From NCBI GenBank assembly GCA_029379385.1, contig CM055608.1, positions 30,068,350 through 30,132,349 on the forward strand: a DNA stretch of 64,000 bases. The letters run 5' to 3'. The notes under the pieces are model-generated. The model made no database searches. It had not been told where the DNA came from and was given only the letters and a program-made list of their open reading frames with translations. The position numbers and the translations under genes were made by a program. This document shows, in pieces, positions 22,681 to 35,059 of this stretch. The stretch is from Quillaja saponaria (lineage: Eukaryota > Streptophyta > Magnoliopsida > Fabales > Quillajaceae). The number at the start of each line of letters is the position of its first letter. Position 1 is the stretch's first letter.

Positions 22681-25600
22681 ACTGTTAATGATTAATCATA
22701 TTCTTAATGACAATGCAGTTTTAGTTTAATTTGTTAAGGCATGAGTGTTTAGACTATGAGGTATAAGGTTTGAATATCTATATATTGATGTGTGAATATT
22801 TTCTTTATATTTGTGAGTCTGTTTTCTCCACTATATATGTGACTTGTTGAGTTAAATTATGAAAACCAATTAACGAAAATACTAAGCCTTTCAAACAAAT
22901 TAATCACATTCTAAATGCGCCTTACACCATATCAGATAAAAAGTTCCCCCATCCATATTTGACCCACAATGAAAACCATTTCGCCACGTGTCTAACATGT
23001 CCAAAACAAATTAGGTAATTTGACAACTTCAATCAAAGACACCACCTTCTAATTTGTTCCAAACATAAAACAAAAAAAGAAATGAATAAATTACTCAATG
23101 TCTCTTGGATTCATTTATTCTCAAAACCTACATATATCTTCCTAAAACCAAAATTTTTGATAAAATATCTTTTATTTATTTATTATTAAGACAAATAAAA
23201 TGCTAAAATTATTTATTTTAAAGTATTATTATTTAATTAGAATAAAATAAAATAAAATAATTAATCATTCTTAAAATAATAATGCAATAAAAAAAATTGA
23301 ATTTATATTTTATTTTAAATTTAATAATAACATAAAAATTATATATAGTTTTATATAATATAATTATAAAGAAATTTTAAGAAATTTATCTCAATTACTT
23401 GGAGTTTAAAATAATTATAATTTGTTTTTAAATTTAATGTAAATGAAAAAAGAAATTCGTGTAATATCAAGCGGTTAAATCCTGATTTCACGTAACTATC
23501 ACAATAAATCAGAGTCAACCTTTTGGATTAATTAAAATTTAAGAAGAAGAGGGATGGAAATGCTGACACGCAAGTATATGCATTTCCAAGCAAGTATATG
23601 TGACGAAACGGAGAAAGTTTCATTGTCGGTTACAATCATGTCAGACCAATTTCTTTGAAAAGCTTTCTTTTTATTTCCTTTGAAAAAAACTGGCCGTCAA
23701 AACGACATTAACTGTACATTGTTTTAAAGGAAGTGTCACTCAAAGTTTGATACGACACTGCAGGCCTACATAGACCTCTCTTTCTCTCTCTAACTCCAAG
23801 CCATTTTCTATCATTTCATGAATTAGCTTCTTTGGTTACGTGGTTCTCTTGCTTTGTAGGGTTTACCTTATAAATGTGGTGGGTATTAGGGTTGGCCCAA
23901 ACAGGTCCTAACTTTACTTAGTCATTTTCCATGCAAAATTTGTCAAAAATTGGGGCTCCTTTTAGAGATGATGATCATTGTAATAATGCACTTGGAGATC
24001 ATGCTAACACATGGCTGAGCACAAATTTCAACCGGATACGATCAATCTTTTTAGTCTTCTTTAAATTCTTAGTTGTAAATTAAGGACTTTTCACATTATC
24101 GTTAGTTTATTTGGTCAAAATATCAAATTAATCTGAATACATAATTTTGTTGAGTCATAAATTAAATTTAAATGATAGTAACATCAGTGATATATATTTT
24201 TCATAACTTCTTATTCATATAGTCCTAATCTACTATTTAATATATTCTATCTTGTCAAAGCTCAGTTTGTTTGATAAATAGTTAAAATAAATTAAGAAAT
24301 GAAAAACAACAAACTTATCTAAAAGGTTGTTTAATTTTTCTAATAAATAATTATTACTTAAAAATCAGTACATAATTCTGTAAAAGATTCGCTCAAATTG
24401 GAGTGTGGAGCCATCTAACACAATAGTCAATGACGTTGCACCTGTGTATCATTTACTTATGTAAGGTAGTATCTCTCTGTCTAACACACTAGTCGACAAA
24501 AGTTAGCTCCATTTGATGCTCACAAAACAATAATTCAATTTGAGTTTCTAATCCGTTACGCGTAGAGTAAGAGATTAAAATTCATAACTTTTTTTTCTAA
24601 TTTTATATTTGTAAGTCAAGACAACCTTTGGACGTTACATAAAAATTTATATGTTTGTAACTGATTAAGATTTCAAACTCTATCGCAGGTATAGCTAACA
24701 CTCAAATTGAATACATTCAAATTAAACAGTTTAAATAATTTATAAATGCTAACAATATTTTAGAAATATTATAAATAATTTTTGAATAATACTCCAATAG
24801 TTTGACAAATACGAACATAAATTATAACGAACATTATCACTAATAATTTATCCAATATCAAATTGAATATTGGTATATCTGAATTAGAAGTTAAATATCA
24901 ACTTCAATCCTAATTAGCTTCGAATACAAATAATTTATATTTGTTTCCCACCCTAATCTTAACTAAGTATCTAAGTATTGCATTTTCATTCTAACAAATT
25001 AGACATGATCCATTTCTTTTCTTTTTTAAATTTAGAGTATTTATAATTCAAAAGAATTAAATTTTTATTTTTATTTTTATTTTTCGTATTTGAATCTCTC
25101 CAAACAAGACATTTGAATTTTGTACACCTAACTTTGTTTTGTTTCCAAATTCATTCATTGTACCTTAAAAACGTAAAAGTAAAATAAAATGTACAACCAT
25201 CATGTGTACCGGCATTTATTTCGCTCTATTGTAACAGATCAATGGTTGCTTCTATTTTCTTTTATTTTCTTTCTAATATTCGACATTGGACATCCCACTT
25301 CACGTGTGAAGGATAAAATTAAAATATCAAACCAAAGTACAATTAATTAAATTGTTCCTATTTAAAAAACAAAGTAATAAGCAAAGACGTGATCAAGTCA
25401 TATAAAGTATTTACAATCACATTACAAAGTCATAGATTAAGATTTATTAATACAACAAGTTTGTTTTGTAGCAGCTTCGTTTTTCAAAAATAATTTGAAA
25501 TTAATAATAGACAACACTAAACCCACTCGAGGGGGAGAGAGATTCCCGGAGAATCAAGTGTGGGTTTAATTATTAAGTCTTTTATTTTCTTAATTATTTA

Positions 25601-26560
25601 TTCACTTAAATCACTATTTCTTGTCAATAAACAAGGAACTTATACGTGCAAGACAGCTAAGCTCACTTAAAAAAATTAGTCGACTGATTAGCAATACCTA
25701 AATTAATATAATTTTTTGTTTTACAAATGTTTTTTTTTTTTAGAACTTAGAAAACGAGCAATAGAATAGAGACAAGCTTTACTGTCTTCTCAACGAACGG
25801 TCGAGATGGTTTCTTTACGAGCATGAAATATGAACCGTTCGATTTGTTACCATGGAGTTCGGACATGAAAGGGACATGTCCATCCATGTTGTTCATTCGG
25901 ATGACAATAATACCCCTTACTCGTTGAGTAAATTAGGAATGGATAGAGGTTTTGGTGAAGGGTAACCAAGTCATTTCAGTATGTGTACTGTTATATCTTC
26001 TTTAATTATTACTGGTCTACGTGTAAGTAGTGAAAAGGTTTCGGTATGAGGGTATTGATTGAGATGCAACGTGCAGTGGTTTGGACTTTAATCAATTTCA
26101 CGGCCCAGCATGGCCATTCAATTGGATAATTTGCCATTTTTGTTTTTATATTTTGAGAAAATATTTTTAATTTAAAATATTTTATTTTACAAGATGTAGT
26201 TTAATTAATAAAACTGTAACAGTTAAAAAATATTTATAATAACAAAAATTTGAGTCAGTGTTTTTACATTTGTAGAAAGGACACCACAACGAGATTAAAT
26301 TTGAACTCCAAGTACCGGTAAAAAAACTGAAAAACAGAAAGAATATACTATTTTTTGTTATAATGTTCTGTCTGATGGGTGGGACATTTTGATGAGAGTA
26401 ATAATAAGAGTATGAGGTAATTACCATGAAAGACTGATATCTGATTGCTTAGAATTGAAACAGTCACACATGATTGAACGGCCATGATGTCATGATTTCC
26501 ACACTTCACCTCTTATCATTCTCTATGATTTTATACAATTTTTTTTTTTTCTCTTTTCTT
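22681..26560. other. Long AT-rich intergenic region
   Basis: No exon, RNA gene or bounded transposon was recognised. The right end grades into the TIR1-like promoter. Confidence 0.5.
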
Positions 26561-26895
26561 TAATCTCACTGATTGCGGGCCCTTCTAAAGTGGTCCCCAC
26601 TGTATCCACTCTCATCCCTAAGATCCAGCCGTGCAATTCGAATCATTGGATTCCCTGAAGCACGTTCTTTCTGTACACATTATCACACTGTAGAATAACC
26701 TCCAATTAAACGTTTACGATAAATTAAAATAAACGATAATATCATCCATCATCTCAAAATATCGTCATTTTTGGTCCACGGCTTCACTTTCATTACTTAC
26801 GTACACCCGTTTTCTGCGGCTACTCTTCGCTCCTTCCACAGTGGATAAGATCACCGTCTCCAACAACTGATCTGACGGTTCATACTAACACTGAC

Positions 26896-26901
26896 CACGT
26901 G
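26896..26901 (+). promoter_or_regulatory. G-box (CACGTG) upstream of the TIR1-like gene
   Basis: CACGTG in ctgacCACGTGtcg, about 280 bases before the ATG. This is a core for bHLH/bZIP binding; function here is inferred only. A CT-rich leader (tcctctctctctaac, 27000-27045) follows. Confidence 0.4.
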
Positions 26902-27182
26902 TCGTAATTTTATTTGCTTAAAAACTTTTCTTCACAATCCCCATCATTTAGTTAACCATGGTTAAATTCTAACCTCACCGGCCACAACATAAAATCCTTA
27001 TCCTCTCTCTCTAACACTCCACTCTGGAATTTTCTCTCTCTTGCTGTAAGTTCGTCAATGGCGTCTCAGATCTAACAGTATCACACTGTTGTTCCTACCT
27101 TAAAAGCTCAATCGGCGTCGTTTCTTTACTCTGAGCTTGGAAACGACATAGTGTTTTTTGAATTCTTAGATCTGCTTTCCAT

Positions 27183-29871
27183 ATGCAGAGAATGACGTAC
27201 TCGTTTCCTGAGGAAGTGTTGGAACATGTTTTCTCTTTCATTCAATCGGACAACGACCGGAACTCGATCTCGTTGGTGTGTAAATCATGGTACGAGATCG
27301 AGCGATGGTGTAGGAGGAGGATTTTCATTGGGAACTGTTATGCTGTGTGCCCTACGATGGTAATCAAACGGTTCCCCGAAGTGAGGACCATTGAGCTTAA
27401 AGGAAAGCCTCACTTCGCTGACTTCAATTTGGTACCTGAAGGTTGGGGTGGCTATGTGCATCCTTGGATCATAGCTATGGCTAGTTCGTATCCGTGGCTT
27501 GAAGAGATCAGACTCAAGAGGATGGTCATAACGGACGATAGCTTGGAGTTGATTGCTAAATCGTTTAAGAACTTCCAAGTCTTGGTTCTTTCAGCGTGTG
27601 AGGGGTTTAGTACTGATGGGCTTGCTGCCATTGCTGCCAATTGCAGGTTTTTGCTTGTTGCTTATGTTTTCTTTTTGCATTTTGCTATCATTGGGTTTTG
27701 TTATCTTGTAATTGACGAGGAACAAATTGAAAGTTGTGGACTTGGATTAGTTTATTCGTAGGTATCTGAGGTTCTGTTTGACCACTGGGAAGTGGTCAGA
27801 AATGGTGAGGTACCATAAAGTTCGTATCTTTCAGCTTAATGGTTACTTCTGAGATTTATACTTTCCATTAGAAGATAGTAAAGGATCAGTGATTTTCAAA
27901 TGTAAATTTATTTGTGCACAGATCTGGGAATGACTTATTATTTGAAAGGCCATCTTCGAGTATCTACCCAAGATCACATGGGATGCTTTATCCCCACCAT
28001 CTTTGCTTATAAAGTTACTTATCCTATGGGGGTTTTCATAAATGTTCAATTGTTTGCTTCTCCAACCTTTATTCAAAAATGCTAATTACATCATTTACTT
28101 CTCACCTTTATCTTTTCTTTTCTAAACTATGGAAAAAACCGGTATCTTAATATCTATCTTGTTTGAGAATTGTTTGTGTTTTTACTTTTTGGATTCTGTT
28201 GATATAATTATTAGTAATTGATTTTTGTTTCCTGGGGCCATTTTGCTTGTTGTACTGCGGACCTTTGTCTTCGAGTCTTATAATGGATAGTTGAAAGTCT
28301 GGGACATGTGAGGAGTAATTTCCTATTCTTTAAAGCTTTGTCGTATGTTAAGAGATGTTTCTCATTGTCAATGACTGTTAGAACTGCTGAATTGAATTAT
28401 GGTTAATTTGAGAAATTTAGCTACATAGTTTTTTATACCATTGTCTGCTACTGCATTGCAGGAATTTGAGAGAGTTGGACTTGCGGGAGAGTGAAGTGGA
28501 TGACCTTAATGGGCATTGGCTAAGCCATTTTCCTGATACGTACACATCACTAGTTTCCCTTAACATCTCATGCTTAGGGTCCGAGGTCAGTTTTTCTGCG
28601 TTGGAGCGCCTGGTGGGTAGGTGCCCCAACCTGAGGACTCTCTGCCTCAACCGTGCCATTCCTCTTGATAGGCTTGCCAACCTAGTTTGCCGGGTGCCCC
28701 AGCTGGTTGAGTTAGGCACAGGGGCATACTCATCTGATATGCGACCTGATGTCTTCTCAAACCTTGCAGGAGCAGTTACTGGCTGCAAGCAGTTGAGAAG
28801 CCTTTCCGGGTTCTGGGACGTAAACCCTGCATACCTTCCTGCTGTTTATCCCAACTGCACCAGACTTACATCACTAAACTTGGGTTATGCCACTATCCAA
28901 AGCCCTGATCTTACTAAACTTGTCAGTCAATGCCAGAATCTGCAACGATTATGGGTATGTAATTTGTATATTGCTTCACATTTTATCTAGCTTGCTTTAT
29001 CTTTGAGTCTCAGATGCCTGCCTTAGTCCTTTTTACAAGTCTGTCCTTGTTCTAACTAAGGACATGATTATAGGTACTTGATTATATAGAAGATTCTGGC
29101 CTTGAAGCACTTGCAGCATCATGCAAGGATCTGCAAGAATTAAGGGTGTTTCCATCTGATCCATATGGGGTAGAACCAAATGTATCATTGACAGAACAGG
29201 GACTTGTCTCTGTATCTGAAGGCTGTCCTAAGCTCCAGTCAGTTCTATATTTCTGTCGTCAAATGTCAAATGCTGCCCTAATTACAATTGCCAGGAATCG
29301 ACCTAACATGACTCGTTTTCGTCTATGTATTATTGAGCCTCGGACTCCTGATTACCTTACCCTTCAGCCACTTGATACGGGTTTTGGAGCCATTGTCGAA
29401 CACTGCAAGGATCTCCAGCGTCTTTCCCTATCCGGGCTCCTCACTGATCGTGTTTTTGAGTATATTGGGACATATGCGAAAAAGCTAGAGATGTTATCTG
29501 TGGCTTTTGCTGGAGATAGTGATCTAGGACTGCATCACATTTTGTCTGGGTGTGAGAACCTTCGGAAGCTGGAGATTAGGGACTGCCCTTTTGGTGATAA
29601 GGCTCTTTTGGCAAATGCTGCAAAGCTGGAGACAATGCGATCCCTTTGGATGTCCTCATGCTTAGTGAGTTATGGAGCTTGTAAGCTGTTAGGTCAAAAG
29701 ATGCCGAGACTTAATGTTGAAGTCATTGATGAGAGGGGTGCTCCAGATTCAAGGCCAGAGAATTGCCCCGTTGAGAAGCTCTACATATACAGAACGATAG
29801 CTGGACCTAGATTGGACATGCCTGGTTTTGTATGGACAATGTATGAGGATTCTGCACTAAGACTTTCTTGA
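27183..29871 (+). CDS. TIR1: TIR1/AFB-type auxin receptor F-box protein, 584 aa, three exons
   Basis: Exons 27183-27646, 28462-28954 and 29074-29871 join in frame (1755 nt) with GT..AG borders. The N terminus [20 protein letters not shown] holds the F-box (about residues 8-45, with [16 protein letters not shown]). Leucine-rich repeats of the TIR1 type follow to near the end, which reads [13 protein letters not shown]. The conserved GKPHFADFN (His77) and RFRLCIIEP segments contribute to the inositol-phosphate/auxin pocket in the Arabidopsis protein. The [17 protein letters not shown] start and close match over the whole length place it in the TIR1/AFB1 clade rather than AFB2/3. It acts in the nucleus as the SCF substrate receptor that binds auxin and Aux/IAA proteins. 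The length (584 vs 594 aa in Arabidopsis) and reading frame look intact. A miR393 site lies in exon 3. Confidence 0.96.
29629..29650 (+). promoter_or_regulatory. miR393 target site in TIR1-like exon 3
   Basis: The segment ends CAATGCGATCCCTTTGGA, an 18-nt uninterrupted complement to the 5' part of miR393, with mismatches only toward the miRNA 3' end. miR393 cleavage of TIR1/AFB mRNAs at this coding position is established knowledge. Confidence 0.9.
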
Positions 29872-30257
29872 GTATCCTCTCTGCATTGAACCCTAAAAAG
29901 TATGCCTATCTGATGTGCAATTGGTAAAGCAGGTAAATGCTTGGCTGCCATTCTCTGTCCTGAATCTTACTGTTACCTGGGTTGAATAATTGCAGTTCTG
30001 ATTCGTGTTTGAGCAAGGTATGGGAGGGTATAAAGAAAGCTCAGGAGCTCAATTGCCATTCATTTTACACTTGGCTGAGCTACGGGAAACCAATTAGTGA
30101 GTAATTAAGAGATTAAAATTCTGTTGTTGTATGTGTAGCTGAAAGAATTGTTATTCTATTTGTCATACTTTTGTGTATTTTTTTCATGTTGCCTTTGTTT
30201 TGAGTAGCAAGTGTTGTCTTGTGAACTGATTATGTTTCATTCTTAGCCTTGTCAATG

Positions 30258-30263
30258 AATAAA
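30258..30263 (+). terminator. Possible polyadenylation signal of the TIR1-like gene
   Basis: AATAAA about 390 bases after the stop, in T-rich DNA. Confidence 0.3.
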
Positions 30264-30299
30264 TTTTATATTTCAGTACTTCCCTTTGGTGTTGCCTGC

Positions 30300-32256
30300 A
30301 ATATCAATGCATCGAAGTCAATTTACTTGATTTGCTTCACTGTGACCAGTTGACTGGTATTGTAAGCCACTGAATTTTCAAAATATTATAATCGTCCTAA
30401 TGTTAACTGTCGACGATAGTTTTCTGACTCCAAAATCTGAACTTAAGCGAAGAAAGCCTATAGAGAAGTACCAATAAGCTTTTAATTTCAAACGGGATTC
30501 TTGACTGCCAGGTCAAATTCTGATTTCTGAATTTTGGAATCTCTACCCGATGCTTTCTTGTACGAGCTATGATATATAGTTGTTAGAAAAGTATGATAGT
30601 TTGTTGTAGTTTCCTAATATTTAATGAAGGTAATATTATTTTGATTGAATGAACTTCCTTTGATTGGGCAAACCTATCAGGAGGATCTGATGTGAAAAAG
30701 AAAAAGAAAAAATAAAAATAAAATCTTGATTTACCTCTTCTAGGAAAGCTCCTTAGTATCTCAGGTAATTAGTGATTGCCCCCCAATCTTCTTGGCAGTA
30801 GCATTAAAAAGAAAAAGAAGTTGCTCTGCTGAAATGCTCTCAGGTGTGATGACACTCACTTTTTGTTCAATTTTATGGAAGAGAGAAAGAGGGTGAGAGC
30901 CTCGACTGGTGAGCCACGTGATAGATTCGGTGGCATTGGGTGCTGTCCACAACTTTTTGTTACATTCAAGCTTTCTTTCGTACAAAAGACACCAGTAACT
31001 GATAAATGACCCACCCAGCAACCAAAGAAACCATAGTAGCCACAGTGGTTAAACTTTTTTTTTTTTGGTGGAAAGTGGTTAAAACTTAAAAGCTTGTTTA
31101 ATTAACTCTTACTCGTGAGAGTTAAATTAACTTTGCTGAACTCCAATGAAAACAGAGGAAAAGTATAAGAGTAAGAAAAGAATGCAAGGAGACAGGTGGG
31201 CAAGACAATAACATCACATTGCAGAGACAGCACCCTTACCCAGTTACCCCACCATACTGACCCAATCAAGAAAAAGGTAGAAATAGGCAAGAGGGGATGT
31301 GTTATGTGATAGAAAGTGGCTAGTTTTATTAGTTGATGATGGCCACACGTTTTTATGTTTATGGTTATCATCATTTGTATTCTCTTATAAATATGGTCCT
31401 TTGATGATTTCATCACTTTGATTTTTACTGTTTCACACAACACCCATTATGGTATCACAGTAGTTTATTGATGCTCTATGATTAATTGGTCAGCTCTTGG
31501 CCTTGGCACCAAGTTAGTGAAATTCCCAATTATACAGTACCAAATGATTCTGACCGGTGCATCATGATGATGCATCCTAGTTCTGAGCTGAAATAGCTTT
31601 TGCAGATCTTACGGTGTGTTTTTAGGGTATCGGGAGGAAGAGAAATGGCTGCCTCAGAAGAGATGTGGCTTTCTCTTGCTGCAAGTGGGCATTAAAAGAG
31701 TATTTGTATTAACAGTTGGGTCTTAATCTCTGCAATAATGAAGTTCATCAAAGCTAATAGCAAAATGGTTTTCTTCCCTCTCATACATACGATGAACAAA
31801 TTTGGAAAACATAAGCAATTTAACTATAGTGGTTAGAACTCATTAGAGGTTGGAAGGATGGGATTATGTTAATAATCTAAGCGGAATCTGTGCTCTTCGT
31901 TTGGAAGATTTTGCAAACAACCATATAAGATTAAAGAATATGAAACTTTTTGGATTTGATGGGCAGTCAAGCTGCGAATTGAGTTTATTTGTTGCTGTCT
32001 TTTGGATTCTCAAATGAACCTAAGATTGAAAACGATATAAGGGCTTCAGTCCAGTAGTTCACACATAATACTAGAAAAATTCATTGATTTCCTCACGTCA
32101 TATTTAGTCAACAACAACCTTTGAAGAGCTTATAGTCCATTCTTTATTTCTTATGGCTGCTTGGTTTCAAGTAAGAAAGAAAACCATCAGACATTTTGGC
32201 CATTCTGCATATCTATCCCTTAAATACATTGGCTGACAACGAGGATTAACAGGTAG
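30300..32256. other. Intergenic, no gene seen
   Basis: Only short random frames, none with a recognisable family. Confidence 0.45.
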
Positions 32257-32436
32257 GACAGTCATTTCGGACTGGCAAAGGATAAGGTTGTTTGCGAGGA
32301 AGAAGATGGAGGAGGTTTGGATCATCTCATGGGTTTTCTCATGGCATTGATTACGGCAGTCATTCTCATGGTCATCTGTGTGCCACCTCCAAGGCGAAAT
32401 GTAAAGGTGGTTCATCGCGTTGGCATAATTTCTTGA
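32257..32436 (+). CDS. Short ORF with one hydrophobic helix, function unknown
   Basis: Open frame from 32257 (after an acceptor-like ACAGGTAG) to TGA at 32434-32436. The first ATG is at 32329. It reads DKVVCEEEDGGGLDHLMGFL, then MALITAVILMVICV, then PPPRRNVKVVHRVGIIS: acidic head, single predicted membrane helix, proline then basic tail, a plausible topogenic order for a small membrane protein. No family recognised. It could be a short second exon or chance. Confidence 0.28.
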   Translation, partial: DSHFGLAKDKVVCEEEDGGGLDHLMGFLMALITAVILMVICVPPPRRNVKVVHRVGIIS

Positions 32437-33081
32437 TTGGGTACTACTACTGATGAGTTCAACTTTGTGAAACCAATGTGGATCAGATAAATGTACCCGG
32501 GTGTTTTTGTTTAGCCTCGGGCAACTTCAAGTCTTCAAGAACAACTCAGGTCATGAAGAAAGAAATTGCCTTTGTACAGCCACCAAGACATCAATCAACG
32601 AGGCATTGACCAAAACTTGAGCAACATGAGAAAATTTCAGTTTTTTGATAATGGGAGGGACGTGCATGTTCAAATGTCCTGCTTAGAAGGGAGTTGATTA
32701 TCGCAAGAACATTGTAAATTTGGAATATGTGGCAGACAAAATTCCAGCCCACTTCCCATAAAGCAAAATCACTGGTATACCTGGACAAAAGATGTGTCAT
32801 ATTTTTTGAACTCCCAACACATTGGAACTGAAATGCCACGAACCAAATCACCTCCAGTTCAGTACCAAAAAATTGTTTCTCATTACCTAGTAATTGTTAA
32901 GAACTGACTGAATTAACGACTCATGTTCCAAGTGACAACATAGTTACATTAACGAAAAATTCATAAATACAGGATCTTTGTCAACTGAGTTAACTAGCAG
33001 TCTGCTAGCAAGGAATGACTGGAGAGGATGCAAACACACTAGATTTATTTATTTATTTGATCAATTAGTTAGTCTGTCAGC

Positions 33082-34673
33082 TCAGTGATGGGTCGAACCT
33101 TGAATACTCTCCAAAAGATGCTCAATTTTGTACTTCATAATGGGCTGTCCCATCCTTGTCTTCTTAAACATCTTTTCCCTTATAGCTTTTCTCCGAGCTT
33201 CAGCTTTTTCTATCGCTTCCTTCCTTGCCTGGATGCTTGCCTCCCATTCCATTCGTGCTTTCTCCTTCTCTTCATGCTTCTTTTCATACAATTCTTCCAT
33301 ACTAAAGTTACCTCTCTTCTTTCTGTTCTGGTGCCTTTTCATCTTCTTATCATCTTCCCCTTCATTCTCATCCTATAACAGCAAAGAAGAAAATATATCA
33401 AAAACAAATGTTTTCAATTGAGTGACGGTAGAATTTCCTAAAAAATAGAGTGCAGCATGTCAAGAACACATACTGATTACTGAAGCATTGGCACATTCCC
33501 TTCAATTTATTGAAATCTTTATATAAAGACACACTTGAAATCAATAATTACTTCAGCGGCTATAAAAGATTGCTTATTCTTTTCCTTTTGTTTAATCTAA
33601 ATTCTAGTGGAAAAATATTTATGCAATCAATCAGTAAAAAGGATCAATCACATGAATATCGTCATGTCAAACCTCAAGGGGTCTTTTAGCTCTGGAAGAA
33701 TCAGTCTGTTCACTTTGTTGCTTTAGCGAATTCTTGAACTTCCTCACTTGCTTAGCATTTTTGTAGAACTCCCTCTGCTTCTCTGAAAGAATACAGATCA
33801 AGACCTATCAGTAAATGAAGTATAATATACCATGGGAGATCTGAAACTCCTCAGCATCTATCCCATTTTTACTTATAAGAAATACAGTTAACAAGATGAA
33901 CCAGATGTAGAAACTTGTTTTGATAGAAAACACCACAGTTTAAATAGCAAATAAAGTGAAAAAACTGCCAGCTACATTCATCCAACATAGTTAATTGAAA
34001 AATCCTCAAGACTCATTTTACAGGCATCACTTATATCAGGCTATCAAGGGTTCCCAATTTTCTGGAGAGGCTTAATTTATTGAATTATTCAAGTCTCATG
34101 TTTTGAATATTCATTACCCATGGAAAACTCCATCTATACTAAAATAAGCTTCTAAAACCCAATCATCACTTTGGAGTTAGGCTGACCCAGTGAAAGTGAA
34201 CCCACATCTCAAGCACCAGACCGACCCTTCTTGCACTTTGTAGCATTGCATTTGCACTTGTCCTCAAGAGTGATATTAAAACTACTGGCTAAATGCAAAG
34301 ACTTCACTTTTGAGCTCTCAAGTCTCAACCAACATATCAAAAATATTAGAACCAAACCCAGCCTCCACCATATTATTCTGTTTCAACCACAACTAGGAAA
34401 TTCCAGTTTTTATTACTAATTACACACATAAGAATACAAAGCATTTCAGAAGCACCGTTATATAATTCCGGGGAAGATAATGATACAACTAAACTTATCC
34501 ATGGGCATCCAAAAGCTAAAAACTGGAAATATGGGCTGGAGATCTTTTTGCTTCAAATTTCTTATCACATTTCCATAAAGAAAAAAACAGATTACTCAAA
34601 TCATCATCTTCAAGCAATCCAATAGATTAATGAATTAAAAGAAAACCCAAATTGCACAAAAAATTCACTTAAA

Positions 34674-34704
<31 letters not shown>

Positions 34705-34920
34705 GAGGATTTCAACCGACTAAAGAAAGTGTTACATACTTATAAGAGCTGGGTTGTAGCCATTGTTCTTGGATTTTGCATTAGCGAAAACATCAAGCGA
34801 AAGGCCACCCCCACCTAACCTCATCATATTCTTCTTCTTCTTTTTCTTTGCCATGTTAATCGATTTAAACTTATCGGTGCCATCACTGTTTTCTGCAACT
34901 TTCGGACCCCGATTCTTCAT
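33082..34920 (-). CDS. FYV7/TAP26-like rRNA-processing protein, 193 aa, three exons
   Basis: Exons 34920-34740, 33782-33673 and 33372-33082 join in frame (582 nt) with GT..AG borders. Exon 1 encodes MKNRGPKVAENSDG, a lysine run (AKKKKKKNMM), then GGGGLSLDVFANAKS and YNPALI. Exon 2 reads KKQREFYKNAKQVRKFKNSL. Exon 3 is a long charged coiled coil (EEKEKARMEWEASIQARKEA) ending KMFKKTRMGQPIMKYKIEHL, LESIQGSTHH. The C-terminal TRMGQP.M..KI..LL..IQ pattern is the signature of the FYV7/TAP26 (CCDC59) family, which in yeast acts in 18S rRNA maturation in the nucleolus. Highly basic, as expected. The function is inferred from family. Intron 1 contains a 29-base T run (34676-34704). Confidence 0.85.
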
Positions 34921-35011
34921 TGTCAAATACGTGAAAACACGGGGATATTCGCCGACGAATTGATCGTCTTGAGTAAAATGGAAGATCGGTAATTGGGGAG
35001 GAAACGAATTC

Positions 35012-35057
35012 TAAACCCTAATTCTCTCTCTAATTGAGCCCAATTTTGGATTGGGCT
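35012..35057 (-). promoter_or_regulatory. Telo-box plus two site II motifs upstream of the FYV7-like gene
   Basis: TAAACCCTAA (35012-35021) is a telo-box. AGCCCA (35037-35042) and TGGGCT (35052-35057) are site II elements in opposite orientations. This pairing is a known co-regulation signature of plant ribosomal-protein and ribosome-biogenesis genes and agrees with the predicted product, 90-140 bases upstream of its ATG. Confidence 0.65.
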
Positions 35058-35059
35058 TA

